DNA of 64,000 nucleotides from JBMNCQ01 sp049366715 (GTDB taxonomy: Bacteria > Bacillota > Peptococcia > Peptococcales > BICA1-8), in NCBI GenBank assembly GCA_049366715.1, contig JBMNCQ010000009.1, forward strand, positions 62,001-126,000, in the 5' to 3' direction. A program made the position numbers and the translations under genes. Below, in pieces: positions 1 to 8,317 of the stretch; the stretch's first letter is position 1, and every line of letters begins with the position of its first letter. The notes under the pieces are model-generated. The model was not told the DNA's origin. It searched no databases and saw only the letters and a program-made list of their open reading frames with translations.

Positions 1-787
1 TGGCCTCCAGGATCGGTTTACCGATAATGTTTGCGGGGAGGTTAAGCAATTCCCGGGCACTTTGGTTAACCAAAGCTACCGTATCTGTTTTATCGGTAAA
101 GATAATTCCTTCTTTAACACAATTCAGCAGGGCTTCCCGTTGTTGGAGAAGGGTGGCGATATCTTTAGGTTCCATACCATACATCGTTTTTTTTACGGTC
201 TTAGCCAGCATAACTGCTCCGGGAATGCCAATGACCAACCCTAAAATCAGGGCCCGGAGAATGGCGAACTGTGTTTCTTTAACTGCTGTGTCAATATTAT
301 GTTTGAACATACCTACGGCAACCGTGCCTAATTGGCTGCCTTTTTCGTCATAGATTGGAGAAAAACCCCGGATGGAGGGGCCGGAGATCCCCACCGTTTC
401 CGATATGTATTCTTCACCCAGGAGGGCCGGGCCTTCGTCTTCACCGGTAAAATGCCGGCCGATCAGCTCCGGGCGCGGGTGGGAGTAGCGCACGCCTTCT
501 TTGTTTAAAACAACAATAAAACCTGCCCTGGTCTGGGATAACCACCTGTTGGCCAGGGGCTGGAGAATTTCCCAGGGGCGCTCGGTGTTCATACTGTCTT
601 TTACCGTATCCATATGGGCGATAAAGCGGGCAATTTCCAGGGCATGGGAGCCCAGGTCCTGTTTCATGTTTTGGTATACGATGGTACTTGTGGCCCAGCC
701 TATGATGAATAAAGTTATTACAACCACTAACAAAACTAACGCAACAATTCTCTGCTGGAGTGTGCCGCGGTTAAATAATGTTAACAA
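1..787 (-). CDS. CitA/DcuS-like sensor histidine kinase, N-terminal part (cut by window edge)
   Basis: Read on the minus strand, this frame is open from a TTG start at 787 to the left edge, about 262 codons. An AGGAGGT ribosome site (complement of 794-800) lies 7 bases before the TTG. The product starts with a transmembrane helix (residues about 14-34), then an extracytoplasmic sCache-type domain with the phrase GPSIRGFSPIYD, a second helix (about 175-195), and the start of a cytoplasmic PAS domain (EGIIFTDKTD, ARELLNLP). This order is that of CitA/DcuS/MalK kinases, which sense citrate, fumarate or malate outside the cell. The kinase core and any response regulator lie off the window. Divergent placement from tctCBA suggests that it controls that transporter (inference). 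The plus-strand frames here are shadows. Confidence 0.85.
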   Translation of the reverse strand, partial: MLTLFNRGTLQQRIVALVLLVVVITLFIIGWATSTIVYQNMKQDLGSHALEIARFIAHMDTVKDSMNTERPWEILQPLANRWLSQTRAGFIVVLNKEGVRYSHPRPELIGRHFTGEDEGPALLGEEYISETVGISGPSIRGFSPIYDEKGSQLGTVAVGMFKHNIDTAVKETQFAILRALILGLVIGIPGAVMLAKTVKKTMYGMEPKDIATLLQQREALLNCVKEGIIFTDKTDTVALVNQSARELLNLPANIIGKPILEA

Positions 788-1137
788 TTGTCTACCTCCT
801 GAATAATTGATTTGTTTAATTATTTGCCGGAATTACAAGGCAGAATCCAGTTATTTGAATTAATTGACTATTTAGAATTCTATAATAAAAAATTAATAAC
901 CTCCTTTTGGGCTATTTAGTTATCTTAATTTAATTACATAACTTACAAATCTCCTTTCATAAAGAACTAAAGTAACCTTACTTAAAAATCCAGGAAAATT
1001 CACATTATTTAAACAATTACTAAGCTGTACCGGCAGAAGGTGTTCTGAGAAGTGAGGTGATGTCCTGAATAAGAACGGATTTTAGCGGGCAGTGGTCAAA
1101 TTCAAGTATTTTTAGAAAAAAGGGAGGTCTAGTGCCA
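788..1137. promoter_or_regulatory. AT-rich divergent intergenic region between sensor kinase and tctC
   Basis: 350 bases with no gene. The stretch is very AT-rich. It holds a TATAAT at 881-886 and several TTTAATTA/TTAATTTAATTA runs (about 815-830 and 928-940), the kind of A/T direct repeats bound by CitB/DcuR-type regulators. I could not pair the TATAAT with a -35 at normal spacing, so no promoter is claimed. No hairpin terminator was seen. Confidence 0.4.
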
Positions 1138-2166
1138 ATGCAAAAGCTAAGAAATTTCATGTTAATGTCAGCAGCGGTTATGTTGATGCTGGGATTACTT
1201 CTGGCAGGCTGCGGGGAGCAGAAAGCCGAACAGCAGACGCCGGGGGGGAACGAAACTCAGGAGCAGGGTAAGGAAGAGGCGGGTTATCCGGAACGCAACA
1301 TTGAAGCGGTAGTAGGGTGGGGGGCCGGTGGAGGTACCGATACTTTTACCCGTTCCATTGCTATACCTACGGCGGATATTTTAGGAACAAACGTTGTAGT
1401 GGTGAATAAGCCCGGCGCATCGGGCAGTATCGGAGGGGATTATGTTGCCCGTCAGCCTGCCGACGGCTATACGATTTGGGCTATTTCTTCCAATTATCCC
1501 TTAAATGTAGCCTTAGGAAAAACTCCCCATGGTTTAGACAGTTATATCCCGGTGGCACGGCTGCAGTATGATACCGGTACGATCCAGCTGGCGGCCGGCG
1601 GACCATACCGGGATATCAATGAACTGCTGGCGGCGGTAAAAGAGAATCCCGGTGAGATCGCTATTGGCGGCACCGGAGCCAAAGGTTTCGATGAGATTGT
1701 AATTTCCATGTGGGAAAAGGCGGCGGGAATTGATTTGAACTATGTTCCTTATGATGATGCGGGGAAAATGCATTCGGCCCTGCTGGGCGGGCATATTAGC
1801 GCCATGTTTGAAGAATTCGGGCCTACGATCGGTTTAATCAAGGACGGTAAAATTAAGGTTGCGCTGGCATTTACGGAGGAAAGACTGGACCAGTTCCCCG
1901 ATGTGCCTGTTGCCCCCGAACTTGGCTGGAACGTAACTGAAGGACAGTCCCGCGGGATCCTGGTTCCGGCGGGAACTTCCCCGGAAATTGTCAAAATCCT
2001 GCAGGATACCTTCCAAGAAGCGAAAAAAAGTGAGTCGTACCGGAAGTATGAAGCGGATAAACTGCTGAATCTCCGCGAGGGCTGGCTGGATTCCCGGGAT
2101 TATCAGGCCCATCTGGAAGAAGCCATTAAAAATTACGAAGTAATTCTGGACGAAATTCAAGGTTAG
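1138..2166 (+). CDS. tctC: Tripartite tricarboxylate transporter, solute-binding lipoprotein TctC (system 1)
   Basis: Extracytoplasmic binding protein of the TTT (Bug/TctC) family, which captures a carboxylate outside the membrane and hands it to TctAB. The signal peptide ends in a lipobox LLAGC with the lipidated Cys at residue 25. It is followed by a low-complexity linker and the family signatures VVGWGAGGGTDTFTR and VVNKPGASGSIGGDYVA. I chose ATG 1138, not the upstream in-frame GTG 1132, because GGGAGGT (1122-1128) is 9 bases from the ATG but only 3 from the GTG. At 342 aa it is normal size for the family. It heads tctC-tctB-tctA. The ligand cannot be read from sequence. Confidence 0.92.
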   Translation: MQKLRNFMLMSAAVMLMLGLLLAGCGEQKAEQQTPGGNETQEQGKEEAGYPERNIEAVVGWGAGGGTDTFTRSIAIPTADILGTNVVVVNKPGASGSIGGDYVARQPADGYTIWAISSNYPLNVALGKTPHGLDSYIPVARLQYDTGTIQLAAGGPYRDINELLAAVKENPGEIAIGGTGAKGFDEIVISMWEKAAGIDLNYVPYDDAGKMHSALLGGHISAMFEEFGPTIGLIKDGKIKVALAFTEERLDQFPDVPVAPELGWNVTEGQSRGILVPAGTSPEIVKILQDTFQEAKKSESYRKYEADKLLNLREGWLDSRDYQAHLEEAIKNYEVILDEIQG

Positions 2167-2175
2167 ACAAAATGA

Positions 2176-2200
2176 ATGGGGGGCAGAAACTGCCCCCCAT
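2176..2200 (+). other. Strong stem-loop between tctC and tctB
   Basis: ATGGGGGGCAG (2176-2186) and CTGCCCCCCAT (2190-2200) form a perfect 11-bp stem with an AAA loop. No T-run follows, only AATTTAAATT. It sits 10 bases after the tctC stop. Such hairpins commonly protect the binding-protein mRNA, or reduce read-through, so that the binding protein outnumbers the permease (inference). Confidence 0.7.
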
Positions 2201-2224
2201 AATTTAAATTGAGGTGGTTATTTC

Positions 2225-2734
2225 ATGTGTAACCGATACAAGGATCTTTTGATTCCCTTTGCGGCCATAGCCGTGGCAATCGTTTTTTTTATTGCCGCAG
2301 GGGAGATTCCGGAAACGCAAAGTACGATCTCCGTCGGACCAGCTTTTTGGCCCAGGGCGGTTACTGTTTTACTGATGGTTTTTGGCGTCATTCTAGTTCT
2401 TAAGGCAGTTGCTAAAAACCGAAAGCTGCCTGCGGGAGCTGGAAATTCACCGGAGGAACCGGGCGTAAAAGAAGCCCGTCCCCAAAACCTCTGGATCAGT
2501 TTCATAGCCCTGGCTGTGTATGCCTGCACTCTAAATATTATCGGCTTTGTACTAGCAACTTTTAGCTACTTTGCATTTAATGTCTGGATAATGGGGATCA
2601 GAAGACTTGCCATTTTAGTGCCGGTAGTATTTTTATTGACCGGGGTATTGGTCTGGTTGTTTCCCTATACCTTGAGCGTACCCTTGCCAAGAGGTAGCGG
2701 GGTATTTCGTAATCTTACATTACTGTTTTATTAA
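2225..2734 (+). CDS. tctB: Tripartite tricarboxylate transporter small membrane subunit TctB (system 1)
   Basis: Small integral-membrane component of the TTT transporter (169 aa). Four hydrophobic segments are visible, near residues 8-25, 39-58, 83-105 and 118-142, with the poorly conserved central polar loop typical of TctB. The N-terminal phrase SVGPAFWPR matches the G-x-FP-x pattern that closes the first loop in this family. ATG 2225 follows GAGGTGG at 2211-2217. It lies between tctC and tctA, which supports the call more than sequence alone. Confidence 0.88.
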   Translation: MCNRYKDLLIPFAAIAVAIVFFIAAGEIPETQSTISVGPAFWPRAVTVLLMVFGVILVLKAVAKNRKLPAGAGNSPEEPGVKEARPQNLWISFIALAVYACTLNIIGFVLATFSYFAFNVWIMGIRRLAILVPVVFLLTGVLVWLFPYTLSVPLPRGSGVFRNLTLLFY

Positions 2735-2766
2735 GGTATTTAGCTTAAGGAAAGAGGTGTGAGCAA

Positions 2767-4269
2767 TTGCTGGAAGCTTTAGCAGGAGGAATACTAAATG
2801 TTTTAGAACCTGTGCACCTGCTGGCCCTCATCGGGGGGACGGTACTTGGATTTTTTGGGGGTGCTACTCCCGGAATCAGCGGGGTAATGATGGTCGTCGT
2901 ATTTCTGCCTATTACCTATGGGATGGAATCGGGTACTGCCTTTCTTATTCTGGTGTCAATCTATGCTTCGGCGGTATTTTCCGGATCTATCAGTGCAATT
3001 CTCTTTAGAACTCCCGGTGCGCCGGAGGCGATAGCGACCAGTCTGGACGGTTACCCTATGGCGCAGCAGGGTAAAGCGGGAGAAGCACTGGGATATGCGA
3101 TTATGAGTTCGGCCATTGGGGGAGTTATCGGGGGGGTAATCCTGACATTTTCCGCACCAACACTGGCCCGTTTTGCCCTGGAATTTGGATCGCCGGAATA
3201 TTTTGCCCTGGTGGTAATGGGACTAACCGTAGTTTCCTCCTTGGGCGGCGGCGACAGCATTAAAGGCTACCTGGGAGCGGCTTGCGGCTTATTGATCGCC
3301 ACCGTTGGTCTAGATCCCATTACCGGTGTGCAGCGGTTTACTTTTAATCAACCGGATCTAATGGCGGGGATAAGTTTTATCCCCATCTTGATTGGTTTAT
3401 TTGCGGTTTCCGAAGTAATCCGTAAGTTCCAGGAAGAAGAATCCCGGGGAAAAATGCAAAAAAGTGCGGTTTCTAAACTGCCTGGTTTAAAGGATATCCT
3501 TCGTCTCAAAGGTACCCTGATCCGTTCGTCTCTGCTTGGCACCTTTATTGGAATTCTGCCCGGGGTGGGTGCAACAACGGCTTCTATGCTAAGTTATAGT
3601 GAAGCGGTACGCTGGTCTAAATATCCGGAAAAGTACGGGACAGGTATTCCCGAGGGAATTGTCGCCCCGGAATCGGCAAACAATGCGGCGGCCGGTGGTG
3701 CACTGGTGCCTTTGGTAGCCCTGGGTATTCCAGGCAGCGCTACCACGGCGGTTATTCTGGGAGCCTTTATCCTGCACGGGATTCAGCCGGGCCCCTTAAT
3801 GTTTCAAACTGACGGGGAACTGGTATACACGATCTTTGTAGGTATGCTCCTGGTTAATGTATTGATTATTCTTCTGGCCAAATGGTTTATCCGTTTTTTT
3901 GCCCAGATCTTAAAGCTGCCGTACAGCATTTTAGGGACTTTGATCGGTGCCTTATGCATAGTGGGAACCTATGCGGTCCGGAACAGTATGACCGATGTGT
4001 ATATAATGCTGGGGTTTGGTTTCGTGGGGTATTTGCTGGATAAAGTAAAATTTCCGACGGCACCTATTATTCTGGGGGTCGTTCTGGGCAGCATGGCCGA
4101 GGAAGAATTCCGCCGTTCCCTGGTTACTTCTAACGGCGATTTTGGTATTTTCTTCACCCGGCCGATCAGCGGGGTATTACTGGCAATAGCGTGCCTGACA
4201 TTTATCCTGCCCATTATCGCAGGCTTCCGGGATAAATTGAGAAGTAGAGGAAAAGCGGCTGATATCTGA
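2767..4269 (+). CDS. tctA: Tripartite tricarboxylate transporter large permease TctA (system 1)
   Basis: Large 500-residue permease subunit of the TTT system with about 12 membrane helices. It shows the two repeated family motifs GATPGISG (near residue 35) and GILPGVGATTAS (near residue 261). The first motif is followed by the conserved phrase VSIYASAVFSGSISAIL, then the SLDGYP loop and PESANNAAAGG. TctA uses the cation gradient to move the ligand delivered by TctC. The start is TTG 2767, preceded by AAAGAGG at 2751-2757. The operon ends here, and the next 120 bases lead to a terminator. Confidence 0.93.
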   Translation: MLEALAGGILNVLEPVHLLALIGGTVLGFFGGATPGISGVMMVVVFLPITYGMESGTAFLILVSIYASAVFSGSISAILFRTPGAPEAIATSLDGYPMAQQGKAGEALGYAIMSSAIGGVIGGVILTFSAPTLARFALEFGSPEYFALVVMGLTVVSSLGGGDSIKGYLGAACGLLIATVGLDPITGVQRFTFNQPDLMAGISFIPILIGLFAVSEVIRKFQEEESRGKMQKSAVSKLPGLKDILRLKGTLIRSSLLGTFIGILPGVGATTASMLSYSEAVRWSKYPEKYGTGIPEGIVAPESANNAAAGGALVPLVALGIPGSATTAVILGAFILHGIQPGPLMFQTDGELVYTIFVGMLLVNVLIILLAKWFIRFFAQILKLPYSILGTLIGALCIVGTYAVRNSMTDVYIMLGFGFVGYLLDKVKFPTAPIILGVVLGSMAEEEFRRSLVTSNGDFGIFFTRPISGVLLAIACLTFILPIIAGFRDKLRSRGKAADI

Positions 4270-4391
4270 GCAGATAAAGGGATGTTTAGAGATGACGGGG
4301 ATTGTAAATGCAGGTTTTTTCGCAAACAACGGGAAGAGAATGAGCAGAGCGGGGGGCGGCACTGGAAAGGATGATGGGAGGAAGACGGTAA

Positions 4392-4430
4392 AAAAGCCCG
4401 GAGAATCGCCGGATTCTCCGGGCTTTTCTG
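4392..4430 (+). terminator. Rho-independent terminator of the tctCBA (system 1) operon
   Basis: AAAAGCCCGGAGAATC (4392-4407) pairs perfectly with GATTCTCCGGGCTTTT (4412-4427): a 16-bp stem, 4-base loop GCCG and a T-run. The A-tract on the 5' side makes it potentially bidirectional. Confidence 0.93.
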
Positions 4431-4536
4431 TGTCAGAACAGGAGCTGTAGACTTACCCCAAGGACATATTTTAATTCCGCCGGTAAGATACCGGGATAGC
4501 GGCTGTTGGTTTTAATTATAAAATCCCAAAAAACAC

Positions 4537-4586
4537 TTGACTTTTTCTTTGTATTATTTAATACTAAAAGTAGTAAAAAATACTAC
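4537..4586 (+). promoter_or_regulatory. Promoter and inverted-repeat operator in front of the RpiR gene
   Basis: A -35 box TTGACT lies at 4537-4542 with a weak -10 AATACT at 4560-4565 (17-bp spacer). Directly overlapping and following it is TACTAAAAGTAGTA, then a second half TACTAC. GTAGTA (4570-4575) and TACTAC (4581-4586) form an inverted repeat with a 5-base A spacer. The location suggests autoregulation by the adjacent RpiR protein (inference). Confidence 0.5.
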
Positions 4587-4625
4587 ATAAATTTTTTGGT
4601 AATTTGATAGTTTGGAGGCTGAATA

Positions 4626-5474
4626 ATGAATAATTTACTTAAGGATTTGGAGTTTTTATATGATGAAATGACCGAATCCCATAAAAAGGTTGCCCAGTAT
4701 GTTATGGAAAATATTGAGAATATTGCCTTCTATACTCTGGATGAGCTTGCGAATAAAATTGGAGTCAGTACAACGACGGTAATCCGCTTTGCCAGAAATC
4801 TGGGATATGCGGGATATTCGGATTTTCTAGAGGAAGTGCAAAAGGTTATTAAAGCCAAAGTGGGGCTGCCGGAGAGGTTAAGCGTTTCTTTGGAGAATGT
4901 AAATCACGATCAATTGTTATTAGATTCATTTAATCAGGATATCATTAATATTAAAGCAACGCTGGAGGGCTTATCCCCTGATAAATTAGATAAAGCCATT
5001 GATATGATCATGGCAGCCAAAAATGTTTACGTAATTGGTTTGCGGACATCTTTTTCACTGGCCCACAGTTTTGCGATGAGCTTAGGGCAAATCAGGGAAA
5101 ACGTCCGGCTGATTCAAGGGGCGGGGTCCAGTTACCCGGAAGAGTGCCTGGGCGTGGGCCCTGATGATTTGTGTGTTTCCTTTACCTTTCCCCGTCATGC
5201 CAGGGTAACACTGGAAATAACCGGCTGGATGAAAAAAAGAGGAACGAAAGTGATCGCCATAACCCAAAGTCTGCTGTCTCCGATCGTGGAGTTTGCCGAC
5301 ATTATCCTGCCTTGCGAGGTTAAAGGGATCATGTTTAAGCATTCGATGGCTGCGCCGTTATGTTTGATAAATTACCTGGTGGCCGGGGTTGCCGTACGGG
5401 ATGAAGAGGAGGCGATGCGGGTTTTATCAAAAACAGAACAATTATTACGGCAATTTCATTATTTTGGAGTGTAG
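4626..5474 (+). CDS. MurR/RpiR family transcriptional regulator with SIS domain
   Basis: 282-residue regulator. Residues 1-77 form the RpiR winged helix-turn-helix (KVAQYVMENIE, DELANKIGVSTTTVIRFARNLGYAGYSDF). Residues about 110-255 form a SIS (sugar-isomerase) ligand domain (NVYVIGLRTSFSLA, VSFTFPRHARVTLEI, GTKVIAITQSLLSP). RpiR proteins usually sense phosphosugars, but many in Clostridia sit in organic-acid or amino-acid loci, as here beside a DRE-TIM enzyme and tctCBA. It probably controls the 5.5-11.2 kb operon. ATG 4626 follows TTGGAGG at 4612-4618. Confidence 0.9.
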   Translation: MNNLLKDLEFLYDEMTESHKKVAQYVMENIENIAFYTLDELANKIGVSTTTVIRFARNLGYAGYSDFLEEVQKVIKAKVGLPERLSVSLENVNHDQLLLDSFNQDIINIKATLEGLSPDKLDKAIDMIMAAKNVYVIGLRTSFSLAHSFAMSLGQIRENVRLIQGAGSSYPEECLGVGPDDLCVSFTFPRHARVTLEITGWMKKRGTKVIAITQSLLSPIVEFADIILPCEVKGIMFKHSMAAPLCLINYLVAGVAVRDEEEAMRVLSKTEQLLRQFHYFGV

Positions 5475-5523
5475 TGAGGGAACACTAAAACCGGACAGAG
5501 GGAGGTGGCACTGTAAATATTTG

Positions 5524-5540
5524 TAATATTGGCAATATTA
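5524..5540 (+). promoter_or_regulatory. 17-bp palindrome upstream of the DRE-TIM gene
   Basis: TAATATTGGCAATATTA is a perfect palindrome around a central G. It sits 12 bases before the AGGAGG ribosome site of the next gene and in a region where RpiR control is expected. It could be an operator or simply AT-rich chance. Confidence 0.4.
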
Positions 5541-5567
5541 TAAAAATAATCCAGGAGGTTTTTTCTG

Positions 5568-6776
5568 ATGGAAAGCACATATCTGTATAGAACTGAAAAT
5601 TTTTGGGTTAGTCCGTTCAATGCCCGGGCGCAGGAAAAATTTAAAAATACGGCTCCCCGGAAGGTGCAGATTCACGATGCAACCCTGCGTGACGGTGAGC
5701 AAACGCCGGGATTAGTTTTCAGAAAAGAAGATAAAATCAAAATTGCCCGAAAATTAGACGAGCTTGGTGTGGATAGAATCGAAGCCGGCATGCCGGTGGT
5801 CTCCGAAGATGATTATGAGGCCATTAAAGCAATTTCCGCCCTGGGGTTAAAAGCAAAAATTTTTGCCTTTTGCAGGGCGAATCCCAAAGATGTAGAGAAA
5901 GCTGCCGATGCTGGGGTAGACGGGGTAGGGATTGAAGTTCCCGCGGGTTTGCCGAGGTTAAAATACCAGTTTAAGTGGACGGAAGAGGAAGTAATTGAGA
6001 GAGCGCTAAAAGGAGTCACAAGAGCCAAAGAGCTTGGTCTGTATGTAACCTTCTTCCCTTATGAGACAACTAGGGCAGAGCGTGATTTTCTGCAAAGATT
6101 AGTCACGACAGTTGTTAATGAAGGTAAGCCGGATTCCGTTGCAGTGATTGATACTTCCGGTTCGGCTCTGCCCTGGGCCGTGGCAGATTTAGTTCAGGAA
6201 GTTAAAGCATGGAGTGAACTTCCCGTTGAAGTGCATTGCCATAATGACTTTGGGATGGCCGTTGCAAGTCAGTTAGCGGCCGTCAACGCAGGTGCTTCCG
6301 TAGTACATACCTGTATTAACGGATTAGGTGAGAGAACAGGTAATGCATCATTAGAGCAAATTATCCTGGGGTTAAAAGTATTAATGGGTTACGATCTTCC
6401 CGTGAAAACGGAAAAAATCAAAGAGCTTTCAACTTTGGTAGAAGAGCTGGCCGGTTATCCTGTTCCCAGACAGCAGCCGGTAACAGGGCAATATGCGTTT
6501 TCCAGGGAAATCGGACCGGGCATGGATTTGCTGCTTACAAACCCGTTAGCAATTTTTCCTCTCAATCCTCTGTATATCGGTAATTCCTCCAGGATGATTT
6601 TTGGGAAAAAAAGCGGTGCGACTTCCGTTGAAGTAAAACTAAAGCAATTAGGGTTAGCAGCCGGCGGGGAACAAGTCCGGGAAATCGTGGCCTTAATTAA
6701 AGAAAAAGCATTGGCCAAAAAAGATATGCTTACCGAAGAGGAATTACTGGCCGTTATCAACGGGGTATTAAAATAA
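5568..6776 (+). CDS. DRE-TIM metallolyase family enzyme, homocitrate/isopropylmalate-synthase-like
   Basis: 402-residue TIM-barrel enzyme of the HMGL-like superfamily, which makes or breaks C-C bonds next to a metal-bound 2-oxoacid. It has the family's DATLRDGEQTPG (residues 37-48), the metal-binding HCHNDFGMA (near 222) and NGLGERTGN. It resembles homocitrate and isopropylmalate synthases through the barrel. However, the HESGIH block that supplies a catalytic His in those synthases is replaced by FSREIGPGMD (near residue 305), followed by a normal-looking GKKSG. The reaction is therefore open: a synthase with a changed acyl donor, or a lyase. It lies in the RpiR-tctCBA operon, so it probably acts on the imported acid. 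ATG 5568 follows AGGAGG at 5552-5557. Confidence 0.75.
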   Translation: MESTYLYRTENFWVSPFNARAQEKFKNTAPRKVQIHDATLRDGEQTPGLVFRKEDKIKIARKLDELGVDRIEAGMPVVSEDDYEAIKAISALGLKAKIFAFCRANPKDVEKAADAGVDGVGIEVPAGLPRLKYQFKWTEEEVIERALKGVTRAKELGLYVTFFPYETTRAERDFLQRLVTTVVNEGKPDSVAVIDTSGSALPWAVADLVQEVKAWSELPVEVHCHNDFGMAVASQLAAVNAGASVVHTCINGLGERTGNASLEQIILGLKVLMGYDLPVKTEKIKELSTLVEELAGYPVPRQQPVTGQYAFSREIGPGMDLLLTNPLAIFPLNPLYIGNSSRMIFGKKSGATSVEVKLKQLGLAAGGEQVREIVALIKEKALAKKDMLTEEELLAVINGVLK

Positions 6777-6798
6777 TGAAAAATAGGAGGTAAGTTGA

Positions 6799-7809
6799 AT
6801 GCTTAAGAAAGTTTTTGCGGTGTTCCTGATTATTTTGGTCTCTTTGAGTCTGACCGCTGGATGCGGTCAGCAGCAGCCTGCTCCGGCTCCCGGAAGTGAT
6901 GAACAGAAGGTTGAGTATCCTGTGAAAGATATCGAGGTAATCGTACCTTTCTCTGCCGGCGGGGGATCCGATACAACTGCCAGGCTTTTCTCCAAAATCC
7001 TGGTAGATGAAGAAATTGTACCGGTAAACATCAATGTAATTAACAAGCCCGGCGGAAGTGCAGCCATTGGGATGTCTTATACTGCGGCGAAAAAGGGAGA
7101 TCCCTATTACTTAATGTTAATTACACCTTCTTTTTTGACTACTCCCCTGCAAGGCGGAGTAGGCGTCAGCTATCAGGATTTTACCCCGATTGCCTTATTG
7201 GGTTTTGATGACTATTTTATTGTTGCTAAAACCGGCGGAGATTTCAATTCTCTGGAAGACTTATTAGAAGCAGCGCAGGCGAATCCCGGCGGGATCAGAG
7301 TGGGCGGCGCCTCAAAAGGCAGCGGCGATCACATCGTAATTGAACGGCTGGCCGATAAAGCCGGTGTAAAGTTTAATTATGTTCCCTTTCAAGGCGGATC
7401 TGAAATAATAACTGCCATCTTGGGAGGACATATTGAAGCGGGTATCTTGAATGTCAGTGAAACGGCAAGTTTTATTGAGGCCGGGCAGCTTGCAGCTCTA
7501 GTCACTCCCGGTGAAAAACGCATTGACCTGTTTCCTGATGTTCCGACATTAACCGAAAAGGGGATAGATATTGAGGCAGCTATGCCGCGGGGCGTTGTCG
7601 CACCTGGTGATATTCCGCCGGAAGTTACGGAATTCTTAGGTAATGCCTTCAAGCAGGTCTGCGAGACTGAAGCCTGGCAGCAGGAGTATGTTGATAAATT
7701 CTTATTTACATCCAATTACAAAAATCCGGAGGAAACAGCTGAATATTTCGAGGAAACGTCGGCAGTTTTTGCAGAATACCTTATTAAACTTGGAGTTATC
7801 AATAAGTAG
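6799..7809 (+). CDS. tctC: Tripartite tricarboxylate transporter, solute-binding lipoprotein TctC (system 2)
   Basis: 336-residue binding lipoprotein of the TctC family. The signal peptide ends LTAGC with Cys22, then a QQQPAPAP linker. Family phrases are VIVPFSAGGGSDTTARLF, VINKPGGSAAIGMSY and ISYVPFQGG-like VKFNYVPFQGG. It differs substantially from the system 1 protein, so the ligand is probably different. ATG 6799 follows AGGAGG (6785-6790). It starts 22 bases after the DRE-TIM gene, so the two are cotranscribed. Confidence 0.92.
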   Translation: MLKKVFAVFLIILVSLSLTAGCGQQQPAPAPGSDEQKVEYPVKDIEVIVPFSAGGGSDTTARLFSKILVDEEIVPVNINVINKPGGSAAIGMSYTAAKKGDPYYLMLITPSFLTTPLQGGVGVSYQDFTPIALLGFDDYFIVAKTGGDFNSLEDLLEAAQANPGGIRVGGASKGSGDHIVIERLADKAGVKFNYVPFQGGSEIITAILGGHIEAGILNVSETASFIEAGQLAALVTPGEKRIDLFPDVPTLTEKGIDIEAAMPRGVVAPGDIPPEVTEFLGNAFKQVCETEAWQQEYVDKFLFTSNYKNPEETAEYFEETSAVFAEYLIKLGVINK

Positions 7810-7814
7810 TAAGG

Positions 7815-7846
7815 AAATAAGGGGCGGTTGTCTTCGTCCCTTATTT
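7815..7846 (+). other. Stem-loop between tctC and tctB of system 2
   Basis: AAATAAGGG (7815-7823) pairs with CCCTTATTT (7838-7846) around a 14-base loop. There is no T-run. It occupies the same place as the hairpin in system 1, just after the binding-protein gene. Confidence 0.6.
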
Positions 7847-7861
7847 ACGGAAGGGGGAGCC

Positions 7862-8317
7862 ATGAAATATTTCAGCGGTTATATTTTACTCATCCTTTTG
7901 ACAATGGCAGGATTGACCGGGGCGCTAGGAAGTGTTTCTTTAACATTTATCGAAGGAGCATTGCCCGGGGCAGGTTTCTTTCCGGTGATTTTGGGGTTTT
8001 TGCTGGCCTTGCTTTGTTTAAGTGAATTTAGAAACCTCAGGAGAAGAAGCACCGCAGAAGATAAAAAACTGGATCCGGTAAAGGTAAAAAGACTGGTGCT
8101 GTTTTTTAGCGCCCTCATCATTGCCGTCACCCTAGGAAGTCCTTTAATCGGGTTGCTGCCGGCTCTGGGTATCTTTCTTTTCCTTGCACTGATTGTCTGG
8201 AACAAGTTAAAGCTCAAAGCGGCGGCGGTTAATACGCTGATTATTTTGGTAACGATATATTTAATTTTTAGTGTATGGCTGCAAGTCTTTATGCCGTGGG
8301 GATTAATTGGAGGGTAG
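7862..8317 (+). CDS. tctB: Tripartite tricarboxylate transporter small membrane subunit TctB (system 2)
   Basis: 151-residue membrane protein with four hydrophobic segments and the loop phrase PGAGFFPVILG that marks TctB. A longer open frame starts upstream inside tctC, but ATG 7862 is the credible start: it follows AAGGGGGAG at 7851-7859 and gives a normal TctB N-terminus. The stop codon touches the tctA start, so translation is probably coupled. Confidence 0.88.
   Translation: MKYFSGYILLILLTMAGLTGALGSVSLTFIEGALPGAGFFPVILGFLLALLCLSEFRNLRRRSTAEDKKLDPVKVKRLVLFFSALIIAVTLGSPLIGLLPALGIFLFLALIVWNKLKLKAAAVNTLIILVTIYLIFSVWLQVFMPWGLIGG

Larger units (their letters stand above)
4270..4625. other. Intergenic region after tctA: terminator, then RpiR promoter/operator
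   Basis: 356 bases with no convincing gene. The first 120 bases are read-out from tctA. Then come the terminator at 4392-4427 and the promoter/operator block at 4537-4586, described separately. An in-frame 52-codon stretch from an ATG near 4291 runs through the terminator hairpin, has a low-complexity product and is not called. Confidence 0.6.

Noticed and set aside
27..806. Plus-strand frames of 108, 60 and 101 codons at the left edge
   Set aside because: The minus strand over the same bases encodes a coherent sensor kinase with a good ribosome site; the plus frames have no family features.
4291..4449. 52-codon frame between tctA and the RpiR gene
   Set aside because: It runs through the perfect terminator hairpin and gives a low-complexity product.
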